Origin: Perlabentimonas sp964490015
GTDB lineage: Bacteria > Bacteroidota > Bacteroidia > Bacteroidales > Tenuifilaceae
NCBI GenBank assembly: GCA_964490015.1
Contig: CAZBBA010000015.1
Coordinates: 1 to 64,000 of the forward strand
Direction: 5' to 3'
DNA: 64,000 nt
Position numbers and translations under genes: made by a program. Below, one piece after another: positions 9,310-18,862 of this stretch (positions are counted from its first letter, which is position 1; each line of letters opens with the position of its first letter). The notes below the pieces were generated by a model, which was not told the origin of the DNA, did no database searches, and was given only the letters and a program-made list of their open reading frames with translations.

Positions 9310-10251
9310 ATGTACCCTTGGGGCGATCAACGACGATTCAATAGCTATGCTGGCTATATAAAACACAAGTTTGGAGGGCGCGTTCAAAAGCTAACCATCG
9401 ATGCGGGTTTTACCTGTCCAAACCGCGATGGCTCCATTAGCGTGGGAGGTTGTGCCTACTGCAACAACGACTCGTTTAACCCCAGCTACTGTACTCCCCA
9501 AAAATCGATATCGCAGCAGCTGGCCGAGGGCATCGATTTTCACATGTTTCGTTATCGTAGGGTAGAGAAATACCTCGCATACTTTCAGGCGTTTTCGAAT
9601 ACCTATGCCCCACTCCCAAAGCTCAAGGAGCTTTACTCCGAGGCCTTATCGCACGACAAGGTGGTTGGACTGGTAATTGGCACCCGCCCCGACTGCATTG
9701 ACGAGCAAAAGCTCGATTACCTCGCTGAGCTGGCTAACAATTACTACGTGGCCGTTGAGTATGGAGTGGAATCGTGCTACAATAGCACCTTGGAAAGGAT
9801 AAACCGAGGTCACAGCTTCGAAAAATCGGTGTGGGCCATTGAGCAAACGGCAAAACGTGGGCTTAATGTGGGTGCGCACTTTATTATTGGCCTTCCTGGC
9901 GAAAGTCGCAATGATTTGGTAAACCAAACCGAGGTAATTAGTAAACTCCCTTTAACTACCATAAAGTTCCATCAGCTGCAAATTGTAAGGAATACAGCCT
10001 TTGAAATGAAGTACAATAAAAACCCAGAACAGTTTAACTTCTTTTCCCTTGATGAGTACCTAGAACTGATGGTTGAGATAATAGAGAGGTTAAATCCATC
10101 AATTGTTATTGAACGGTTTACAGGTGAAGCCTCACCCGATACCCTTATCGCGCCTTTCTGGGGCAAGTACCGCACCGATCAGCTGCTTATAAAACTTGAA
10201 AAAATGTTGGAGGATCGGGATACATGGCAGGGGAGGCTATGGAGTACCTAG
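9310..10251 (+). CDS. TIGR01212-family radical SAM protein (YhcC-like)
   Basis: A radical SAM enzyme of about 313 residues. Near its N terminus it has the family opening YPWGDQRRFNSYAGYIK and the iron-sulfur binding cysteines in TCPNRDGSISVGGCAYC. Later motifs are GTRPDCID, EYGVES and HFIIGLPGE, all normal for the family. The reaction is unknown; relatives are annotated YhcC/TIGR01212. I place the start at ATG 9310 rather than the TTG at 9280, because a -7 promoter box (9286-9293) overlaps the longer version and the conserved sequence begins at this Met. It is a single-gene unit followed by a repeat-rich convergent gap. Confidence 0.88.
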   Translation: MYPWGDQRRFNSYAGYIKHKFGGRVQKLTIDAGFTCPNRDGSISVGGCAYCNNDSFNPSYCTPQKSISQQLAEGIDFHMFRYRRVEKYLAYFQAFSNTYAPLPKLKELYSEALSHDKVVGLVIGTRPDCIDEQKLDYLAELANNYYVAVEYGVESCYNSTLERINRGHSFEKSVWAIEQTAKRGLNVGAHFIIGLPGESRNDLVNQTEVISKLPLTTIKFHQLQIVRNTAFEMKYNKNPEQFNFFSLDEYLELMVEIIERLNPSIVIERFTGEASPDTLIAPFWGKYRTDQLLIKLEKMLEDRDTWQGRLWST

Positions 10252-10466
10252 AGTTAATATAGTGACTAGAGTTGAAAGTGATTAAAGTTCATAGAGTCCT
10301 AAAGTCGAAAGTCAAGTCGAAAGTTTAGAATTGTGTAACGGTATTTCAATCAATCCTTCTAATAGGAACCAGCATCCAACCAATCCGGCGGTTGGAGGAA
10401 TGTTCAGCGTAGCTAATCAATCAACTGAAGGTCAATCATCCAAGTCAATCAACACCAATTACCCAT
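10252..10466. repeat. Low-complexity intergenic tract between convergent genes
   Basis: About 215 bases without a gene. The first part is built from short recurring words such as TGACTAGAG, AAAGTCGAAAGT and AGTTTAGA. The second part repeats CAATCAATC and CAACCAATC. Similar wording recurs at 16004-16386, 48990-49430, 60220-60420 and 62720-62760. Confidence 0.6.
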
Positions 10467-12899
10467 TTACTCATGCTTTATAATATCCACAGGGTTCTGA
10501 AGGCTAGCACGATAGGTTTGGATAAAAACTGTTAGTAGCGCTGCACTCCAACCGACAAAAACCGCCACAGCAAAAACCCAAAGCTCTATACCTTGTCGGT
10601 ATGGAAAATTATTGAGCCACTCGCGGATTATAAAGTAGGCTATTGGCATGGCAACTAAACACGAGGCAATTACCAAGCGGCTAAATTCTTTAGAAATAAG
10701 TAATATAATTTGAACTGAGCGGGCACCCATCGTTTTACGAATGCCAATCTCTTTCATCCTTTGCTCCACAGTAAAAGCCGATAGGCCAAGTAGACCAAGG
10801 CAAGCCACAAAAATTGCCAAACCAGTAAATATTAAAAGAATTACCTGCAAACGCCTTTCGGTAAGGTGAAGCCTATCGAAATTTTGTGACACAAAGGAGC
10901 TGGCAAAAATTTGATTTGGAAAATGTTTTTGCCAAACCTCTTCAATTTTCTGCTTTGCTACTCCTGTGGAATTATCATCAACCCTAATGGTAATGTGGTT
11001 GTGGCCAACAAGAGATGAACTAATAACCATTGGTTTGATTATTTCGGTAAGGGGCTGAAAATGAAAATCCTCAACAACTCCAACTATTGGTCCCCAATTT
11101 CGTGTTTCGCGATTTTGTCCTGCTAGTAAACCTACCTCTTGCCCCAAGGCATCGAACTCCGACTCAAACCCAAACATTTTGCGAGCCGCATCATTAATAA
11201 TGTAATACACTGAGGTATCTCCAATCATTTCTGGAGTAAAGTTTGCCCCAGCCATTATGGGGATTTGGAAGGTAGGGATAAACTCGTGATCGGCTCTATT
11301 TATAACCGGGAAAAATGGATCGGGGTTACCCCTTAGCATATGCGGATTATCGGAAAAGCCACGGGTTGCTGGTACGGTCATAGAACGGGATACACCCTGA
11401 ACCTCAGGAATTGCAAGCAAATCATCCTTAAATGCGTTATACAGTCTGTAATTTGCCCTGTTATCAATACTAATGTCAATCAATCCAACCCTATTGTAGC
11501 CCAAATCCTTACTGTTGATGTACTGCAAATGCCGATATACCGAGATGGAGCAAATAATTAGGCCAATGGATATGGCAAATTGCCCAACCACCAATGCCTT
11601 GCGAAAAAACTGGCTCCCATTTGCACTTTTATTTCCTTTTAGTACGTCAATGGGTTTGTATTTCGACAGAAAGAATGCAGGATAAGCACCCGCAAAAAAG
11701 GCCAATATAAGCCATGCAGCAATTGTCAGCAGTGGGTTCCAACCCATAGCAAGTAGTTTGAGCGATATATCTTTATCGGTAAAAACAGAGAAGGCTGGCA
11801 GTGTAAATTCTACAATAAGCAGGGCAAGTACCAACGCTAAAAAGCTGAACAGAGCCGACTCGCTTAAGAACTGCCTAACCAGCTGTGCTTTGGTTGCTCC
11901 CGATGTTTTTCGAACCCCAACCTCAAGCGCTCGGCGCGATGCCCTGGCTGTAGAAAGATTCATAAAGTTGATTCCTGCAATTACCAGCAGAAGAATAGCC
12001 ACCAAGGTAAAAACTAAAACTGATGTTTTGCTGCCGGGTGTTACCATCTCCCAAACCCTATCGGCATGCAAATGGATGTCAGTTACTGGTCTAATGACAA
12101 GCAGCATAAAATCACGTGGGTTATCAAAATTTAAAAATTGTTTGATATCTGGTCCAAAATATTTATCAACCACGTTCTGTAACTCGTTTTCAAACGATGA
12201 TACGTCCGTATTCTTAGCTAACACTATGTACGTGTAAAGATTGCTAGCCATCCAACTGGTCATCATCATTTCATGCCTAATGCTGTATAGCGACTGAAAT
12301 GAACCTATTAAATCGGTTTGAATATGGCTATTATGCGGGAAATCCTTGAAAATGGCTGTAATTTTATAAGGCTGAATCTGTCCATTATAATTAACATTAA
12401 GGGAACGACCAACACCAGATACCTCACCAAAATACTTCTTTGCGTAGTTTTCAGATATGGCCAAAGAAAAGGGATCTTTTAAGCATTCTGCCACATCACC
12501 CTCAATAACCGGAAAACTGAAAAAGGAAAAAAAACTACTATCGGCATAAATTAACGATTCCTTATTAAGGGTTTTATTCAAATCTTCAACCATAATATTA
12601 TCACCAGCAATGCGCACAAAACCCTCAACGCTTGGGTAATCGTTGAGGAGCTGTGGCCCTAGGGGCGGCGAGGTAATGGAAACCATCATCCTGTCGCCCT
12701 CAAGCTCCATATCACGTTCAAGCCTATACATTCGGTCGGCATTGGCATGAAACTTATCGTAACTCAGCTCATCATAAACCCACAGGTAGATAATAATTGA
12801 TGCAGCAAGGCCAATGGCCAATCCAATAATGTTGATTAGTGAGAAAAGGGAATTCTTTTTCAATACGCGAATTGCAGTAAGTAGATAATTTCGTAGCAT
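10467..12899 (-). CDS. ABC transporter permease, double FtsX/MacB-type
   Basis: An 810-residue membrane protein with the N-terminal sequence common to this group in Bacteroidota (MLRNYLLTAIRVLKKN then LINIIGLAIGLAASIIIYLWV). It has a MacB-type periplasmic domain (about residues 40-270), an FtsX domain with three membrane helices (about 290-420), a second periplasmic domain, and a second FtsX domain near the C terminus (from about 680, with MKEIGIRKTMGAR). Such permeases act with an ATPase subunit in lipoprotein handling, peptide export or stress response. No ATPase gene is adjacent, so its partner is elsewhere. It is divergent from the nuclease gene. Confidence 0.9.
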   Translation of the reverse strand: MLRNYLLTAIRVLKKNSLFSLINIIGLAIGLAASIIIYLWVYDELSYDKFHANADRMYRLERDMELEGDRMMVSITSPPLGPQLLNDYPSVEGFVRIAGDNIMVEDLNKTLNKESLIYADSSFFSFFSFPVIEGDVAECLKDPFSLAISENYAKKYFGEVSGVGRSLNVNYNGQIQPYKITAIFKDFPHNSHIQTDLIGSFQSLYSIRHEMMMTSWMASNLYTYIVLAKNTDVSSFENELQNVVDKYFGPDIKQFLNFDNPRDFMLLVIRPVTDIHLHADRVWEMVTPGSKTSVLVFTLVAILLLVIAGINFMNLSTARASRRALEVGVRKTSGATKAQLVRQFLSESALFSFLALVLALLIVEFTLPAFSVFTDKDISLKLLAMGWNPLLTIAAWLILAFFAGAYPAFFLSKYKPIDVLKGNKSANGSQFFRKALVVGQFAISIGLIICSISVYRHLQYINSKDLGYNRVGLIDISIDNRANYRLYNAFKDDLLAIPEVQGVSRSMTVPATRGFSDNPHMLRGNPDPFFPVINRADHEFIPTFQIPIMAGANFTPEMIGDTSVYYIINDAARKMFGFESEFDALGQEVGLLAGQNRETRNWGPIVGVVEDFHFQPLTEIIKPMVISSSLVGHNHITIRVDDNSTGVAKQKIEEVWQKHFPNQIFASSFVSQNFDRLHLTERRLQVILLIFTGLAIFVACLGLLGLSAFTVEQRMKEIGIRKTMGARSVQIILLISKEFSRLVIASCLVAMPIAYFIIREWLNNFPYRQGIELWVFAVAVFVGWSAALLTVFIQTYRASLQNPVDIIKHE

Positions 12900-13067
12900 T
12901 TGTGTTAGGTTTTTCTCATTTTTTTCAACTTCTATACCATAAAAGTTACATTTCTAGCTAATAAGGAATTAGCAACTTAGCTTTGCTTGTATATCGTACG
13001 CATTTGTAACACAATTGTTCGATACCGAACAGCTATTAGCCACAATGATTGCTAAAAAAAATCATTC

Positions 13068-13075
13068 TATCTTTG
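13068..13075 (+). promoter_or_regulatory. Bacteroidota -7 element for the nuclease gene
   Basis: TATCTTTG matches TAnnTTTG and lies 37 bases before the ATG at 13112. The -33 match is weak (a TTG at 13049-13051, 16 bases upstream). Confidence 0.45.
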
Positions 13076-13111
13076 TGGTAAAAGTATTCCTTACACAAAT
13101 ATCTGGAGTAG

Positions 13112-16003
13112 ATGACATCCTTTCTCAGCCTTGTAGCTCAAGATTTAATTAATCGATACGGCGAAAACATTTCAGTGGTAACCCTTGTCTTTCCGAGCCG
13201 CAGGGCGGGGCTATTCTTCAACACGCATCTTGCCAAATTAATCGATAAGCCCATTTGGACCCCTCCAGTTGTAACCATCAACGAGCTAATGCAGGGGATT
13301 GCCAACCTCACCCCCGACGATCCCATTAAGCTTGTCACCAAGCTTTACAATATATACAACAGCGTAAAGGGCACCAACGAACCATTCGAAAGTTTCTATT
13401 TCTGGGGCGAGGTGATGCTGGCCGATTTCGATCAGATTGATAAGTACCTGGTTGATCCAAAGCAGATATTCAGCAATATAAAAGATATTAAGGAGATTGA
13501 GGAGCAATTTGGTGGTTTAACCCCCGAGCAAACTGAGGCGTTACGTGATTACCTGGGAGTGATGACTTCAGGACAAGTATCGGAGCTTCGCGAGAATTAC
13601 CTAAGCGTTTGGGGTATTCTGCTCGATATTTATCAGCAGTTCAGAAATGAACTACATTCCGAAAACATAGCTTATGAGGGGATGATCTATCGGCAGGCTG
13701 CAGAAATTCTTGCAAATCCCAATACAACCCCTATCCTACCCCAACACATCGCATTTATTGGATTTAACGCATTGAACGAGTGCGAAAAGGTACTTTTCCA
13801 TCGCTGCAAGCGCGATTGTAATGCGCAATTCTACTGGGATTACGATCCGGTTTTTGTAGATAATCCTAATCACGAGGCAGGGCTGTTTATTCGGCAAAAC
13901 CTGCAGAGTTTCCCAAATGCTTTGAAGCGCCAAGAATTGGAGGAAAATTCTTCCACTGTAAAGAGCATAAAGCTTATAGCAGCACCATCCAGCGTGGCGC
14001 AAACCAAACTTATTCCACGGATTTTAGGTGAGATGAGCAGCACTGGGGCAAAGTACGATGTATCATCAGCAATTGTATTTCCCAAGGAGAATATACTGCT
14101 GCCCGCCCTGCAAGCCATGCCCTCCGAGGTGGAATCGCTGAATATCACCATGGGATATCCCATAAAGGAGACCCCAGCCTATAGCCTGGCCGAGTTTCTG
14201 GTTAAGCTACAGGTAAATGGTCAGCGCAGCAGCGAGGGTGTGCTCCGGTTCTACCATCGCGATGTGATTTCGATACTAAACCATCCATATATAAGGCTCT
14301 GCGAGCCTGAACAATCGGTAAAGATTGTTTCGAACATTAAACGCAGCAACAGGATTTACCCCCGACAGGAGGAGCTAACGGGGTCGAATCTACTGGAAAA
14401 AATCTTTGAAATTCAAGAGAATCAGCAACCCATTACCAGCTATCTGCTCGATATCTGCAGCAGTATAGCCAAAGTAATGGCAAGTAAAGCTGCGGAAACC
14501 GATAACCAGCAGCTGCGCATCGATTTAGAGTTCCTGTATGCTCTACACAAAAGCTTAACTCGAATAGGTGGTGTGCTAGCGGATGTAGATTTTGAGGTTA
14601 CGTACCGAGTATTCCTGCAACTTCTCCGAAAGGTTTTTGTCCAGGAACGCGTTTCGTTTAGCGGTGAACCGCTATCGGGACTCCAGGTAATGGGATTTTT
14701 GGAGACCCGCGCACTCGACTTCGAAAACCTAATTATTCTCTCGTTTAATGATGATATTCTTCCGGGAAAAAATCATCCAGTATCATTTGTTACCCCATCG
14801 CTGAGGGTTGGGTTTGGGCTACCCGATTACAAGCACCACGATGCGGTATATGCCTACTACTTTTATCGCCTGCTGAATAGGGCAAAAAACGTTTACCTAG
14901 TCTACAGCAGTAGAGCTGAGGGATTATCGAGTGGCGAGAAGAGCCGCTTTGGATTACAGCTGGAGATGGAGCAGATGGTGGGAAAAATTGAGACCATACC
15001 GGTTGGGTACAACCTGTCGCTTACCCCTGTTCAACCCATTGATGTTGAAAAATCGAATAATGTAGTTGAGAGCCTTGTAAAAAACCTTAGCCGACGGGGC
15101 AATGGGATTACGCTTTCGCCAAGTGGGCTTACTAGCTACATCACGTGTCCACTTCGCTTCTACTTCCGCTACGCGGTGGGGATCGACGAGGAGGATGAGG
15201 TAACCGAGGAGGTGGGCGCACTGGAGTTTGGACGTATTATCCACAACACCATGGAGGAACTTTACATGGAGTATAACGGTAAAGTGGTTACCAAAGAAAT
15301 GGTAAAATCGATACTTAGTACTCCAAAACATCTGGAGGATACGCTTGATAAGGTTTTCTCTGAAATCTTTCTACGTGATACAAACGCCAAGGCCGAAGGC
15401 CTATCGGGACGAAACTTGCTTGCCCGCAACGCCATGCTTTACACGCTGCAGAAAATGCTTCGGCTCGACACCCAGCGGGCTCCTTTTATGCTAATTAACC
15501 ACGAGCAGGAGGTATACTTCAACATAAATCTACCCAACAATTCAATATTAGATCAGGTTCGTCTTGGGGGTTTTGTAGATAGACTTGAGCAGAATAATGG
15601 TGCCATTTGGTCCATCGATTACAAAACGGGAAGAAACACATACAAAGGGAAATTTGAAACCGTAAGCGACCTATTTAACCCCGATAAGGTGGACAAATGC
15701 AAGGAGGTTTTCCAAACATTCTGTTACAGCCTTGCGCTAAATGAGCTGTATCCTAACAACGCCATAAAGCCTGCACTCTGGTTTGTTAAATCGGCTAAGA
15801 GCATCGATGATTTCAATATTAACCAGTCGCAGAAACCAAAAAACCAAGCCGTAGATGATTTCAGAATTTACCAGGATGAATTTAGCGATGGCTTATCCAA
15901 GCTGGTAGCTGAGGTTTTAGACACATCAATACCCTTTACCCAAACATCCGACATCAATAAGTGCCGTACCTGCCCGTTTGTGGGGATTTGCGGGAGGGAG
16001 TAG
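13112..16003 (+). CDS. PD-(D/E)XK nuclease family protein, AddB-like
   Basis: A 963-residue protein resembling AddB/RecB-type recombination nucleases. The N-terminal part (FPSRRAGLFF, then EVMLADFDQIDKYLV) looks like an inactivated helicase region. The C-terminal domain has the nuclease core, GGFVDRLE at about residue 823 and IDYKTG at about 836-841, giving the Asp...Asp-x-Lys pattern. One Cys at about 679 (ITCPLRFYF) and three in the C-terminal CRTCPFVGIC (951, 954, 960) match the four-cysteine iron-sulfur staple of AddB nucleases. It probably works with a UvrD-like AddA helicase in double-strand break repair; that partner is not in the window. Confidence 0.88.
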   Translation: MTSFLSLVAQDLINRYGENISVVTLVFPSRRAGLFFNTHLAKLIDKPIWTPPVVTINELMQGIANLTPDDPIKLVTKLYNIYNSVKGTNEPFESFYFWGEVMLADFDQIDKYLVDPKQIFSNIKDIKEIEEQFGGLTPEQTEALRDYLGVMTSGQVSELRENYLSVWGILLDIYQQFRNELHSENIAYEGMIYRQAAEILANPNTTPILPQHIAFIGFNALNECEKVLFHRCKRDCNAQFYWDYDPVFVDNPNHEAGLFIRQNLQSFPNALKRQELEENSSTVKSIKLIAAPSSVAQTKLIPRILGEMSSTGAKYDVSSAIVFPKENILLPALQAMPSEVESLNITMGYPIKETPAYSLAEFLVKLQVNGQRSSEGVLRFYHRDVISILNHPYIRLCEPEQSVKIVSNIKRSNRIYPRQEELTGSNLLEKIFEIQENQQPITSYLLDICSSIAKVMASKAAETDNQQLRIDLEFLYALHKSLTRIGGVLADVDFEVTYRVFLQLLRKVFVQERVSFSGEPLSGLQVMGFLETRALDFENLIILSFNDDILPGKNHPVSFVTPSLRVGFGLPDYKHHDAVYAYYFYRLLNRAKNVYLVYSSRAEGLSSGEKSRFGLQLEMEQMVGKIETIPVGYNLSLTPVQPIDVEKSNNVVESLVKNLSRRGNGITLSPSGLTSYITCPLRFYFRYAVGIDEEDEVTEEVGALEFGRIIHNTMEELYMEYNGKVVTKEMVKSILSTPKHLEDTLDKVFSEIFLRDTNAKAEGLSGRNLLARNAMLYTLQKMLRLDTQRAPFMLINHEQEVYFNINLPNNSILDQVRLGGFVDRLEQNNGAIWSIDYKTGRNTYKGKFETVSDLFNPDKVDKCKEVFQTFCYSLALNELYPNNAIKPALWFVKSAKSIDDFNINQSQKPKNQAVDDFRIYQDEFSDGLSKLVAEVLDTSIPFTQTSDINKCRTCPFVGICGRE

Positions 16004-16022
16004 GAATAGTTGAAAGTTGAAA

Positions 16023-16232
16023 GTTTAGAGTTTAGGTTTGAGTGACAAGAGACTTGAGTGACGAGTGACTGGAGTGANNNNNNNNNNNNNNNNNNNNNNN
16101 NNNNNNNNNNNNNNNNNNNNNNNNNNNNNNNNNNNNNNNNNNNNNNNNNNNNNNNNNNNNNNNNNNNNNNNNNNNNNGTTTAGAGTTTAGGTTTGAGTGA
16201 CAAGAGACTTGAGTGACGAGTGACTGGAGTGA
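16023..16232. repeat. Exact 55-bp direct repeat flanking the N gap
   Basis: Bases 16023-16077 and 16178-16232 are identical over 55 bases and abut the run of N on both sides. The duplication may be a de Bruijn overlap left by the assembler rather than biological sequence. Confidence 0.9.
16078..16177. other. Assembly gap of 100 N
   Basis: Exactly 100 consecutive N, the conventional length for a scaffold gap of unknown size. It falls inside a low-complexity repeat tract, not in a gene. Confidence 0.98.
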
Positions 16233-16386
16233 CTTTCAGACTTTATACTTTAGACTTTTAGACTTTAGACTTTAGACTTTCTAACTTTCAACTCTTGCTT
16301 CAATCACCCTTTCTCGTTATTCACCCTTACAAGCATTAAAAATCCCGCTCTCTTGCTCAGTACCCTTGCTCTTGCTGATTCTCTAG

Positions 16387-17634
16387 CTACTCGTACCTAA
16401 GCGCCTCAATGGGATCGAGTTTTGCAGCTTTTACCGCTGGCAGGTATCCCGATGTTAACCCTACCACAAAGCAAATTACCACGCCTAAGGCCATCCATAG
16501 CCAAGGAATAACGAAAGCGCTTCCGGTTAAAAGCGAGATAAGATTTCCCATAAGAATACCTAAAATAATTCCCAACACGCCACCCAGCTGACAAATAACT
16601 ATGGCCTCAAAAAGAAACTGCTGCTTTATGGTTGATGATTTGGCCCCCATAGCCTTGCGGGTTCCAATTTCGCGGGTGCGTTCGGCAACGGCCACAAGCA
16701 TAATATTCATTAGTCCTACTGCAGCACCAATTAGGGTTATAATCCCGATTAGTGTGGCGGCAATGGTGACGTACTTTATGTTTTCGAGTAGTATCTTGGC
16801 AAGGGTATCGCTCTTCTCGATATTAAAATCGGACTGATCGGATGCTTTCAGGTTTCGGACAATCCGGAAAATGCCCTCGGCCTCAGACACCGCGTACTCG
16901 AGGTGGAGTGGATTCTGCGGTTTAATATTGATGGTGTAGTTCATTTGAGGCCTCGAGAAGTAGGTGGCCACGTTGTGAACGGGCAACAAAACCGATTGGT
17001 TAGGGCCACCCCCAAAGGCATCGCCTTTCGACTTCATTACGCCAATCACCCTATACTTACCGCTACCAACGCTAATTACCTTCTCAAGCGGATCCTCGTT
17101 CTTATCAAAAAGCTGAGAGGCTATGCTTGTGCCAATTACTGCAACAGCCCAACCGTTCTCCTCCTCGTGGCTCGAAAAAATCCTGCCCTTTTCAATATCC
17201 AGCCCAGCCGTTTCGAAATAGCCATTGCTCACGCCACGAACCGAAACATTGGGATTGGTCTTTTTTGATTGATACTTGATGGTAGCAGCGCCCGAAGCCC
17301 AAACGGACATGGAGACAGTTGCTGGAAACTCAAACCGATCGATAAAATCGCGGGCTTGCTGATAGCTAATGTGAGAGTGATTTATAGTCCTATATCGTTG
17401 TCCGCCCACCTGAATGTTCATTCCTCTACTTTGGATGCTAAAAGTATTGGCCCCCATCATGGTAAACTCATCGTTTATGCTCTTCTTTATGGAATCGATG
17501 GCCGTAAGAATGCCCACCAGCGCCATAATGCCCACGGCAATAATCAGAATGGTTAAAATAGTGCGTAGAGTATTGGATCGAATGGCACCAAACGATACTC
17601 TAAGATTCTCTACCAAAAGGCTTACGCTTTTCAT
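16387..17634 (-). CDS. ABC transporter permease, MacB type
   Basis: A 415-residue permease. It has one N-terminal membrane helix (TILTILIIAVGIMALVGILT, about residues 26-45), a MacB-type periplasmic core (about 50-250), and a C-terminal FtsX domain with three helices (about 285-405) containing ERTREIGTRKAMGAK. This is the size of a MacB/LolC-like single permease. MacB-type systems move no substrate through the membrane but drive periplasmic extrusion with an ATPase and an adaptor; neither partner is next to it. A TACCTTTG -7 box lies 30 bases upstream. Confidence 0.9.
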   Translation of the reverse strand: MKSVSLLVENLRVSFGAIRSNTLRTILTILIIAVGIMALVGILTAIDSIKKSINDEFTMMGANTFSIQSRGMNIQVGGQRYRTINHSHISYQQARDFIDRFEFPATVSMSVWASGAATIKYQSKKTNPNVSVRGVSNGYFETAGLDIEKGRIFSSHEEENGWAVAVIGTSIASQLFDKNEDPLEKVISVGSGKYRVIGVMKSKGDAFGGGPNQSVLLPVHNVATYFSRPQMNYTINIKPQNPLHLEYAVSEAEGIFRIVRNLKASDQSDFNIEKSDTLAKILLENIKYVTIAATLIGIITLIGAAVGLMNIMLVAVAERTREIGTRKAMGAKSSTIKQQFLFEAIVICQLGGVLGIILGILMGNLISLLTGSAFVIPWLWMALGVVICFVVGLTSGYLPAVKAAKLDPIEALRYE

Positions 17635-17663
17635 CCTATGATGTACTTTAATAAATATACGAC

Positions 17664-17671
17664 CAAAGGTA
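17664..17671 (-). promoter_or_regulatory. Bacteroidota -7 element for the MacB-type permease
   Basis: On the minus strand TACCTTTG matches TAnnTTTG, 30 bases before the permease ATG. No -33 TTG is found at 19-21 bases, so this is a partial match. Confidence 0.4.
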
Positions 17672-17707
17672 ATACTTTTCTATATCACTAAAACGATACT
17701 AAAGTGT

Positions 17708-17715
17708 TAACTTTG
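17708..17715 (+). promoter_or_regulatory. Bacteroidota -7 element for the acyl-CoA reductase gene
   Basis: TAACTTTG matches TAnnTTTG and lies 38 bases before the ATG at 17754. It is back to back with the minus-strand element at 17664-17671, as expected for a divergent promoter region. Confidence 0.45.
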
Positions 17716-17753
17716 CTGAAAAGTGGGAAGATAAATTTGAGGTTAACATATAA

Positions 17754-18788
17754 ATGATGGAATTACAAGACAGAATAAATGCTTTTGCTAAGCTGGGTAA
17801 CGAAATACTCACTGATTCGCCTAATACAGCCAACTTTTGGCAAACGGTAAATACAGCACACCACCACAACCCCTGGTTTACACCCCAAAACTGCCAGCTT
17901 GCCATTAAGGCAATTGCTAGGGAGTGGTTGTCGGATGAAAAGCTAACGCAGTGGGTAACCAATTATCCATCGGATTTCTTTAATCCAATTAATCGAAAAA
18001 GAATTGGAGTTGTGATGGCTGGCAATGTTCCATTTGTAGGATTTCACGATATGCTTAGCGTGCTTATGGCTGGCCATCAGCTTTTGGGTAAAATATCGTC
18101 GAAGGATGGCGGGCTAATGCAGGCGCTAGTTAATCTGCTAACCACAATTGAACCACGATTTAAGGAGATAATTTCTATCACGGAGGATAAGTTTGAGCAT
18201 TTCGAGGCGATTATTGCCACGGGTAGCGACAACTCGGCCAGATACTTTGAGTTCTACTTTGGAAAGTACCCAAACATTATTCGTAAGAACAGGCATAGTA
18301 TTGCGATTCTTTCGGGAGATGAAACAGCCGATGAGCTGGCTGGGCTTGCCTCTGATATCTTTACCCATTTTGGGCTGGGGTGCCGGAATGTCTCCAAGCT
18401 GCTGGTTCCAAAGGATTATGACTTGCATCGTCTACTAGATGCCTTTAGCGGTTTCAGCAGCATCGTAAACCATAATAAGTACGCCAATAACTACGAGTAT
18501 CACAGGGCAATTTTCCTATTGAACCAAGTTGAGCACCTCGATACGGGTTTTCTGCTCGTTAAGCCCGACGAGGGCTTGGGAAGCCCAGTGGGTACTCTTT
18601 ACTACCAACATTACACCAATCTTGAGAGCGTTAAAGGGTACATAAGCGGCCATGCCGACAGTCTGCAATGCGTGGTTTCAGCAATTCCGCAAATTCCCAA
18701 TAGGATACTGCCTGGAAGCACCCAAAACCCTCAACTACACGACTATGCCGATGGTATCGATACCATTAAGTTTTTGGCATCACTGTAA
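17754..18788 (+). CDS. Acyl-CoA reductase, LuxC family
   Basis: A 344-residue protein of the LuxC-type aldehyde dehydrogenase superfamily. Visible motifs are KRIGVVMAGNVPFVGFHD (about residues 82-99), GSDNSARYFEFYF and GLGCRNVSK, with the probable catalytic Cys at 210. LuxC enzymes reduce activated fatty acids to aldehydes with NADPH. No luxAB, luxD or luxE is nearby, so this is not a bioluminescence locus; in Bacteroidota the gene is often single and its role is open. A second in-frame ATG follows the first directly. Confidence 0.85.
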   Translation: MMELQDRINAFAKLGNEILTDSPNTANFWQTVNTAHHHNPWFTPQNCQLAIKAIAREWLSDEKLTQWVTNYPSDFFNPINRKRIGVVMAGNVPFVGFHDMLSVLMAGHQLLGKISSKDGGLMQALVNLLTTIEPRFKEIISITEDKFEHFEAIIATGSDNSARYFEFYFGKYPNIIRKNRHSIAILSGDETADELAGLASDIFTHFGLGCRNVSKLLVPKDYDLHRLLDAFSGFSSIVNHNKYANNYEYHRAIFLLNQVEHLDTGFLLVKPDEGLGSPVGTLYYQHYTNLESVKGYISGHADSLQCVVSAIPQIPNRILPGSTQNPQLHDYADGIDTIKFLASL

Positions 18789-18862
18789 GGATTAGAATAT
18801 TTTTGGCTAAACATTTTTTAAATCCCCATCATGTTACTTATTTTGCAGAAAACCTATTTGCC

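Larger units (their letters stand above)
16004..16386. repeat. Low-complexity intergenic tract containing the assembly gap
   Basis: The gap between the nuclease (+) and the ABC permease (-) holds no gene. It consists of short words such as GACTTTAGA, GAGTTTAG, GAGTGAC and CTTTCAACTC in irregular tandem order, interrupted by 100 N. The second half (16233-16300) is a T-rich run of TTTAGACTT units. Confidence 0.7.

Noticed and set aside
17754..18788. Bioluminescence operon
   Set aside because: Only a LuxC-type reductase is present; luxA, luxB, luxD and luxE are absent.
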